Origin: Microbacterium oxydans
GTDB taxonomy: Bacteria; Actinomycetota; Actinomycetes; Actinomycetales; Microbacteriaceae
Assembly: GCF_000956405.1 (NCBI RefSeq)
Contig: NZ_JYIV01000026.1
Coordinates: forward strand, 62,001-126,000
DNA: 64,000 nt
Direction: 5' to 3'
This document shows, one piece after another, positions 59,003 to 64,000 of this stretch. The first letter of the stretch is position 1. Every line of letters begins with the position of its first letter. A model generated the notes under the pieces. That model made no database searches. It saw only the letters and a program-made list of their open reading frames with translations, and had not been told where the DNA came from. The position numbers and the translations under genes were made by a program.

Positions 59003-59953
59003 TCAGGCCGAGACGGGCATGCGGTGCGCGAGACGCCACGACGAGGGGGTCATGCCGGTGCGGCGTCGGAACGCACGGCTGAACCCCTCGTCGGAGGCGT
59101 ATCCCAGCTCGCGCGAGATGTCCGAGACGCTGCGTCCGGCCTCGAGCATGCGCTTGGCTGCATCGACCCGTACCTCGGTCACGTAGTCTGCCGGTGAGCG
59201 GCCGACGGCGCTGCGGAACCTCTCGGCGAAGGTCGAGCGTGACATGGCGCCGATCCCGGCGAGGCGCTCGACCGTCCAGTCGCGGCCCGGCTCCTCGCGG
59301 ATGGCATCGACGACGCGGTCGAGGAACGGATCGTTCGACAACGAGGGCCAGCCCGTCGGCGCGCAGCCGTTCGCTGCCCATGCGCGGATGACCGAGAGCA
59401 GCACGGTGGTGGCCATCATGCGGCAGATGATGGGGTCTCCCTGACGTGCGGGCGTCACGGTGTGATCGATGACGCCCATGTTCAGGGCGAGCGCTGCGGC
59501 AGCGGGCTCCACGGAGTCGAAACCGGTGACCGTGAGGAACGGGGGGAGCAGGGCGGGGAGCGGGGACGCCGCATCCGCGAGCTCGATGTCGGCGATCATC
59601 AGACTCGTGTCGTCCTGCGCTTCGAGGACGAACGGCGAATGACCGAGCGTCAGGAACGCGTCACCAGCCACGAGCACGTCTCGGCGGGTCATCGGGTCCA
59701 GAGCACCGGGGGAGAGGCGCCTCGCGTCGGTGTCGGTATCGGCGTCCGTGTGGGTGTCGACGTCGAGCCGGCAGCCTTCACCGAGCGGCGGGTGTCCGTT
59801 CACGCCTCCCGCGGCGACGTAGACCAGGGTGATGGCGTCGGCCGGGATGGGCAGGAGTGATCCTGCGGGCAGCGAGGCGCGTCGACCGATGCCGACTCGG
59901 AGGTCGACGGAGCCGAGCACGTTCGATAGCGCATCCGCGTCCACTGTCACCAT
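59003..59953 (-). CDS. AraC-family transcriptional regulator
   Basis: A 316-residue regulator with an N-terminal AraC_binding_2/cupin-like domain and a C-terminal double HTH: WTVERLAGIGAMSRSTFAER, RSAVGRSPADYVTEVRVDAA, then ISRELGYASDEGFSRAFRRR and TGMTPSSWR. A short acidic repeat of Asp-Thr/Asp-Ala dipeptides (about residues 65-80) interrupts the first domain. It is convergent with the DHA1 transporter gene (12 nt apart), which might be a target, and divergent from the DUF3817 gene. Confidence 0.9.
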   Translation of the reverse strand: MVTVDADALSNVLGSVDLRVGIGRRASLPAGSLLPIPADAITLVYVAAGGVNGHPPLGEGCRLDVDTHTDADTDTDARRLSPGALDPMTRRDVLVAGDAFLTLGHSPFVLEAQDDTSLMIADIELADAASPLPALLPPFLTVTGFDSVEPAAAALALNMGVIDHTVTPARQGDPIICRMMATTVLLSVIRAWAANGCAPTGWPSLSNDPFLDRVVDAIREEPGRDWTVERLAGIGAMSRSTFAERFRSAVGRSPADYVTEVRVDAAKRMLEAGRSVSDISRELGYASDEGFSRAFRRRTGMTPSSWRLAHRMPVSA

Positions 59954-60108
59954 GCATTCGGCAACGTCGTCGCGTGGTGCGCTATTCCGTCGCAGTCACT
60001 CGCGATCCGGCGCGGTGCGCGCAGCGCTGCCACCCGACCTCAACCATTCGGTTGATTCGACGCGGCGAACGGGCGGATACGGTGGAGGGACACCACCCGA
60101 GGAGTACC

Positions 60109-60570
60109 GTGTTCCGCACCCCCGACCGCCTGTTCCGAGTTCTCGCGATCGCCGAGGCGATCACCTGGACGATCCTGATCTCCGCGATCATCGCGCGCGC
60201 CGTCGGCGCCCCCGGGGTCGTGGTGACCGTGGGCGGTGGCATCCACGGGTTCGTGTTCCTGTCCTACGCGGCGACGGCGATCCTGGTCGCCCTCAACCAG
60301 CGCTGGCACGCCGGAGTCGGCGTGCTCGCAGTGGCCAGTGCGATCGTCCCCTACGCGACGATCCCGATGGAGATCTGGTTGCATCGCACCGGTCGACTCA
60401 CCGGAGACTGGCGCCTCGAGGCGACGGACGATCCGCGCGATCGGCGCTGGTACGACCGGCTGATGCGGTGGTTCCTGCAGCGGCCGTGGGTGCTCGCGCT
60501 GCTGCTGGTCGTGGGCATCGTCGCGCTGTACGTCATCCTGCTGCTGATCGGCCCTCCCGGCGGGAAGTGA
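60109..60570 (+). CDS. DUF3817 membrane protein
   Basis: A 153-residue membrane protein with four hydrophobic helices. The DUF3817 pattern is clear: LFRVLAIAEAITWTILI, GGIHGFVFLSYAATAILVAL with the conserved His-Gly, and IVPYATIPMEIWLHRTG. A cytoplasmic loop of ~25 charged residues separates the last helix. The family is common in actinobacteria and its role is unknown. The GTG at 60109 follows CGAGGAGTAC. It is divergent from AraC and convergent with a lipoprotein gene. Confidence 0.88.
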   Translation: MFRTPDRLFRVLAIAEAITWTILISAIIARAVGAPGVVVTVGGGIHGFVFLSYAATAILVALNQRWHAGVGVLAVASAIVPYATIPMEIWLHRTGRLTGDWRLEATDDPRDRRWYDRLMRWFLQRPWVLALLLVVGIVALYVILLLIGPPGGK

Positions 60571-60595
60571 GACGATGCGGGCCGTCCTCCGCCGT

Positions 60596-61261
60596 TCACG
60601 GCGTGACGACGACCGCGTTCTCCTCGTTGATCTTCGCCATGGTCGCCTCGGCGTCCCCGGCGGTGCAGTCCACGATCACGGAGAGTCCCACCCCGGTCTG
60701 GGTGAAGGCGCGCGCAGCCATGAGCCAGGTCCGGCTGCCGTCCACTCCGACGACCTGACGCGTCTCGACGCCCCCGTTCCCTCCCGCCATGTAGCTGAAC
60801 TCCCCGGTGGTGGCGAGCGGCGTGACGTCTGCCGTCGGCATCTGCAGCAGCACGCCGAGGATCGCATCGGACGACACGCTGTCGTCACCGGGGACCACGG
60901 GCACGTCGGTCGTGTGGCCCTGCCAGAACCGGGCAGTGCAGGTGCCGTCGACCGTGCCGTAGGTCCACCCGCCGTTGCCGTCGTCCGGCGCGACGACCTT
61001 CCACCCGTCGTCGACGACGAGGCCGTCGCCCCACTCGATGTAGGTGTCGCTCGCAAGATCGAGCCCCTCGGCGAAGGTCAGGGTCGACCCGGAGGGGCCG
61101 TCGGCCGGTGCGTCGGTGTCCGTGCTCGCGGAGGGGGCGTCGGAGGGCGACCCCGTCGGGATCTGCGCATACAGACATCCGCTGAGGGACAGCGAGGCGA
61201 CCGCGAACACGACGGCGGACACGATGCGGGCCGTCGGGCGGGCTGTGCGGGTGCGACTCAT
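60596..61261 (-). CDS. Secreted lipoprotein of unknown function
   Basis: A 221-residue lipoprotein. The signal peptide has a basic start (MSRTRTARPTAR), a hydrophobic core and the lipobox LSGC (Cys about residue 29), then a Ser/Thr/Asp/Pro linker of ~30 residues. The domain that follows has two Cys (DGTCTARFW, IVDCTAGD) likely to pair. No known family is recognised. The ATG at 61261 is chosen because it directly starts the signal peptide. Confidence 0.75.
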   Translation of the reverse strand: MSRTRTARPTARIVSAVVFAVASLSLSGCLYAQIPTGSPSDAPSASTDTDAPADGPSGSTLTFAEGLDLASDTYIEWGDGLVVDDGWKVVAPDDGNGGWTYGTVDGTCTARFWQGHTTDVPVVPGDDSVSSDAILGVLLQMPTADVTPLATTGEFSYMAGGNGGVETRQVVGVDGSRTWLMAARAFTQTGVGLSVIVDCTAGDAEATMAKINEENAVVVTP

Positions 61262-61401
61262 GCGGGTCAGCCTAGCCGCGGGGCGAGCGTGTCCTCGGCC
61301 GCCGAAGAAGATCCATGTCACGTTCTGTGACGGAGAGCGTCCTTCTCCTTGGAGCCGCACCGGCCCCGCAGGATCTCACGCTCCTGCCAACGAGAGGAAG
61401 T

Positions 61402-61788
61402 ATGACGATGAACGAACGAGTGATGACCCTCGACACCCTGCACGCGGCCTTCGCGGCGCGATTCAATGCCGGAGACATCGAGGGCCTGTTGGCCCTGAAC
61501 GCACCGGGTGCGGTGCTCGTGCCCGCGCCGGGGCAGCCGCTGTCCGAGCCGGATGCCGTGCGCGGTGGGCTCGAGCAGTTCATGGCACTGGGAGGACCGA
61601 TCCAGATGGCGCTGCGTCACGTGTTCGTGAGCGGCTCCATCGGTCTCGCGATCGCCGACTGGACGCTGAAGGGCACCGCACCTGACGGATCGCCGGTGGA
61701 GCTGGCGGGAAGCACCTCCGACGTCGCGGTCTTCGATGAGGAGCACGGCTGGCGCATCGTGATCGACAACCCTTTCGGCACCGCCTGA
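61402..61788 (+). CDS. SnoaL/ketosteroid isomerase-like (NTF2 fold) protein
   Basis: A 128-residue protein of the cone-shaped NTF2 fold: TLDTLHAAFAARFNAGDIEG, LYAPGAVLV-like LNAPGAVLVPAPG, LGGPIQMALRHVFVSGSIGL, IADWTLKGTAPDG and VFDEEHGWRIVIDNPFG match SnoaL-like DUF4440/PhzA-type proteins. Such proteins isomerise or bind small hydrophobic ligands; here no function can be given. The ATG at 61402 has GAGAGGAAG upstream; a second ATG at 61408 is in frame. It is convergent with the sigma factor gene across a terminator. Confidence 0.82.
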   Translation: MTMNERVMTLDTLHAAFAARFNAGDIEGLLALNAPGAVLVPAPGQPLSEPDAVRGGLEQFMALGGPIQMALRHVFVSGSIGLAIADWTLKGTAPDGSPVELAGSTSDVAVFDEEHGWRIVIDNPFGTA

Positions 61789-61804
61789 GAGGGTCGCGGC
61801 GCCG

Positions 61805-61837
61805 CCCGAGGAGCGAAGACCCGTCTTCCTCCTCGGG
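61805..61837. terminator. Bidirectional hairpin terminator
   Basis: CCCGAGGAG-C-GAAGAC pairs with GTCTTC-CTCCTCGGG (15 bp, one bulged C) between the convergent SnoaL-like and sigma factor genes. Confidence 0.75.
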
Positions 61838-61847
61838 TCGGCTGTCC

Positions 61848-62366
61848 TCACCCGCCCAGCAGGCGACGAGCTCGTGCCAGACGCTGTCGCACCGCGAGGA
61901 CGGAGATGTCGAGTCGGCCCGCGATCTCGACTGCGCTCAGATCCTCGTCGACGCGGAGCACGAGCGGATCGCGCAGAGACGGGGGAAGCGCCGCGATCGC
62001 CTCGCGTGCGGCACGGAGGCGCTCCTTGGCCTCGACCTCCTCCTCCACCCGGCGGGGGGCCTCGACCTCCCAGGCGTCGATGTGGTCCTGGAAGGGACGT
62101 CGCTGGCACCGCCGTGCGCTGTCGACCACGACGCTGCGGGCTACCATGTCCAGCCACGCGCACAGGGATCCGGGCGCAGCCGAGCGCACGGAGGTGACCG
62201 CCTGCCAGGCGCGGGCGGCGATGTCCTGGGCCACGTCGTCGGCCTCATCGACCGGGACACCGAGCGATATGCCGCGGCGACGCAGCCGCTGCGGCTCCGA
62301 GGCGAGGAGCGCGGTCAGGCCGGCCTTCGCGGACGCGTCGTCGACGGTGGTGAGTGTGATGCTCAT
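61848..62366 (-). CDS. ECF-type RNA polymerase sigma factor
   Basis: A 172-residue extracytoplasmic-function sigma factor. Region 2 shows DEADDVAQDIAARAWQAV and AWLDMVARSVVVDSARR; region 4 shows IAALPPSLRDPLVLRVDEDLSAVE followed by IAGRLDISVLAVRQRLARARRLL, the -35-binding HTH. No anti-sigma gene with zinc-binding or membrane domain is adjacent, so control is not evident. The thioredoxin-reductase-like gene lies upstream on the same strand, 88 bp away, and may or may not be part of the same unit. Confidence 0.88.
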   Translation of the reverse strand: MSITLTTVDDASAKAGLTALLASEPQRLRRRGISLGVPVDEADDVAQDIAARAWQAVTSVRSAAPGSLCAWLDMVARSVVVDSARRCQRRPFQDHIDAWEVEAPRRVEEEVEAKERLRAAREAIAALPPSLRDPLVLRVDEDLSAVEIAGRLDISVLAVRQRLARARRLLGG

Positions 62367-62454
62367 CGAATCCTCCGAGTTCCCTCCGTGTAACGCCGAC
62401 TCGCGTGCTCGTAATCCCGCGGCGGTCCCGTTGCGCTCTCACGCCGATGATCGT

Positions 62455-63411
62455 TCAGTGCGCGGTGGCCACGCCGATCGAGTCGTGCACCATGACCGCC
62501 GCGACCCGCGCGCCCGCACCCGCCGCGACGATGAGCTGCTGCGGCCCGGGAGCAGCCGCGTCGCCTGCGGCGTACAGTCCCGGCACGCCTGTGCGGCCCG
62601 AGCGGTCGGTGCGCAGGTGCCCGTCGCCGTCCGTCGCCGGAGCGATCCCCTCCAGGAACGACAGCGTGCTGTGCCATTCGGGACGCACGAACCCCCCGTC
62701 GATGGCGACCGTCGTCTCGTCGGCCAGACGGATGCTCTCGATCTGACCTCGGTCGCCGACGAGCTCGACGATGGGTTCCCGGCGCAACGCGATCCCGACC
62801 GCGGCCAGTTGCGCCTCTTCCTCCGCTGTCACCACGTCTGCGCCATGGGTGAACACGGTGAGGTTCTCGGTCAGGCGTCCGATGAGGCGGGCGCGATCGG
62901 CGATGTCCGGTGTCTCGCCGATGAGGGCGAGGCGGCGACCCTGCAGCTCCCAGGCATCGCAGGCCGCGCAGCTGAACAGGCTCATACCGTAGTAGCCGCG
63001 GAGGTTCGGCACCTCGGGGAGCGTCTCGCGCAGCCCGGTGGCGAGCAGCACGGTGCGGGCGGTCACCGTCGTCTCGACCTCACGCCGCCCGATGTCGGCC
63101 GCGAACCCGTCGTCACCCGGTCGGAGCGCGATGACCCGTGTGCGCCGTCGCACCTCGACGTCGGGATAGGCGGAGAGCTCCTCGCGGGCGAGACGTCGCA
63201 GCTCCTGCGGCGGGATGCCGTCGCGGGTGAGGAAGCCGTGTGATCGCAGGGTCGCCGCGTTGCGCGGACGATCGGCGTCGATCACCAGCACCCGCATGAG
63301 TGCGCGCCCGAGGTTGAGCGCGGCGGAGAGGCCGGCCGGTCCGCCGCCCACGATGAGCACGTCGTAGTCGGTGCGCTCGCTCCCGCGCATCGCCGGAGAT
63401 GTCATCCGCAT
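62455..63411 (-). CDS. Thioredoxin-reductase-like FAD/NAD(P) oxidoreductase
   Basis: A 318-residue flavoprotein. The FAD motif is VLIVGGGPAGLSAALNLGRA, the redox-active CxxC is SCAACDAWE (as in low-molecular-weight thioredoxin reductases, slightly degenerate around it), and the C-terminal FAD motif is GLYAAGDAAAPGPQQLIVAAG. The NADPH-binding region lacks an obvious GxGxxA; it reads RLALIGETPDIADRARLIG, so cofactor use is uncertain. Such proteins often pair with bacilliredoxin- or sigma-controlled redox stress genes. GGAAGGACC precedes the ATG at 63411. Confidence 0.88.
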   Translation of the reverse strand: MRMTSPAMRGSERTDYDVLIVGGGPAGLSAALNLGRALMRVLVIDADRPRNAATLRSHGFLTRDGIPPQELRRLAREELSAYPDVEVRRRTRVIALRPGDDGFAADIGRREVETTVTARTVLLATGLRETLPEVPNLRGYYGMSLFSCAACDAWELQGRRLALIGETPDIADRARLIGRLTENLTVFTHGADVVTAEEEAQLAAVGIALRREPIVELVGDRGQIESIRLADETTVAIDGGFVRPEWHSTLSFLEGIAPATDGDGHLRTDRSGRTGVPGLYAAGDAAAPGPQQLIVAAGAGARVAAVMVHDSIGVATAH

Positions 63412-63534
63412 GGTCCTTCCGAGAAAGGGACGGATCCATGCCGCGGCGTCTGCCGGGCGACACCGCCGGGGCGGCCGGTAAGGCTCGCCTTACTCTCATC
63501 CTGCCATCGTTCGATGCTCGCGGCGCCGCGTCGC

Positions 63535-63990
63535 TCAGCCTCTTCGCACGGGCTGCTGCAGTTCGGTGACCCAGTCGGACTGGTCGTCGGAGACGGCGCG
63601 CACGTAGAGCTCACGGCAGGGTCCGTCGTGCACCAGACCGCGGGCGACGATCTCGGTGTGGATCGCGTGCCAGCTCTCGGCGATGTGGTCCATCGAGCCG
63701 AGGTGGATGCCGCAGACGGCCTCTTCCGCCGCCGGCAGCTCGATGATCTCGACGCCGTCCCGCGCCGGCCCCGTATAGGTGTACCCGGCGATGACCTGCA
63801 GACCGTCGTCGAGCGTCTCGTACTGGGCGATCGGAGTCGACAGGGAGTGGTCGTCGCCGATGATCTCCGCCACAGCGTCGAACGACGGGCCGACGACGCC
63901 GGCGACGGCGGGCTGGTCGGGGACGACCGTGCGGATCGCGGCCAGACGAACGGCGGGGAGGGGCTTGTCGATGATCTCGATCTGGGACAT
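63535..63990 (-). CDS. GyrI-like effector-binding domain protein
   Basis: A 151-residue stand-alone GyrI-like/AraC_E_bind domain: IEIIDKPLPAVRLAAIRTVV, a double repeat of beta-alpha-beta-beta units, LQVIAGYTYTGP and VEIIELPAAEEAVCGIHLGSMD fit the family fold. These domains bind small hydrophobic ligands; lone copies may be ligand-sequestering or toxin-inhibiting proteins. Its start ATG lies 10 bp from the right edge, so the promoter is outside the window. It is separated by 123 bp from the flavoprotein gene on the same strand. Confidence 0.8.
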   Translation of the reverse strand: MSQIEIIDKPLPAVRLAAIRTVVPDQPAVAGVVGPSFDAVAEIIGDDHSLSTPIAQYETLDDGLQVIAGYTYTGPARDGVEIIELPAAEEAVCGIHLGSMDHIAESWHAIHTEIVARGLVHDGPCRELYVRAVSDDQSDWVTELQQPVRRG

Positions 63991-64000
63991 CTGATTCTCT

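Noticed and set aside
59690..59770. Asp/Thr dipeptide repeat in the AraC gene as a frameshift or error
   Set aside because: The frame is continuous and the flanking domain sequence stays intact; best read as a short acidic repeat insertion.
61848..63411. SigR-RsrA-thioredoxin-type redox regulon
   Set aside because: A sigma factor and a thioredoxin-reductase-like gene are adjacent, but no anti-sigma factor, thioredoxin gene or sigma-dependent promoter was seen; adjacency alone is weak.

Overview
The window is high-GC, densely coded bacterial DNA from an actinomycete. The gene set (UMF1-type MFS, DUF3817, DUF3253, RIO-type kinase, single-copy GABA-type aldehyde dehydrogenase, bifunctional RhaD, many sugar ABC importers) and the leaderless starts suggest Microbacteriaceae, most likely Microbacterium. 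The genus is an inference; no rRNA or marker gene in the window proves it. It looks like ordinary chromosome specialised for plant- or soil-derived carbohydrates. I saw no insertion sequence, prophage, integrase or CRISPR array.

Layout. 1-4190: L-rhamnose uptake and isomerisation (permease rhaP, cut by the left edge, then rhaQ, rhaS, rhaM, rhaI). 4193-13842: a second, polyol/ketose module with a RbsABC-type importer, xylulokinase, zinc dehydrogenase, SorC regulator, a rhamnulokinase-like kinase and an SDR. 13951-18257: DeoR regulator plus rhaD-rhaB, which completes rhamnose catabolism. 18258-20894: a small accessory islet with a gene remnant, a lipoprotein and a Tat-exported M23/seven-bladed-propeller protein, closed by a strong terminator. 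20914-25742: DUF1295 protein, acyl-CoA ligase, an unknown gene, tRNA-Gly(CCC), dcd and a membrane protein.

25739-41480 is a large amino-sugar/amine region. A GntR-controlled ABC importer and cytosolic GH9 face a BadF-type sugar kinase, a SIS isomerase/deaminase, a copper amine oxidase and a Gfo/Idh oxidoreductase. From the same control region a second ABC importer and a semialdehyde-type dehydrogenase are transcribed the other way. The GH9 + GspK-like kinase + ABC combination recalls the glucosamine-oligosaccharide genes of Vibrio; the copper amine oxidase inside the operon is unexpected.

41468-50709: membrane proteins, a TetR/hydrolase pair, two divergent MarR-like regulators with His/Gly-rich tails, a CDF metal transporter, an MFS protein and an AsnC regulator. 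50932-56640 holds the most unusual gene, a 1022-residue in-frame fusion of an MHS-family transporter with a YtcJ-type amidohydrolase, followed by a ThDP decarboxylase and an agmatinase/guanidinobutyrase-type ureohydrolase. 56634-57639: a RIO-type kinase preceded by a 20-codon leader ORF and a hairpin covering its ribosome binding site. 57794-63990: MFS, AraC, DUF3817, lipoprotein, SnoaL-like, ECF sigma, thioredoxin-reductase-like and GyrI-like genes.

A recurring design feature: all four complete ABC substrate-binding protein genes are followed at once by a strong intercistronic hairpin, as expected if binding protein mRNA is made or kept in excess of the next gene.
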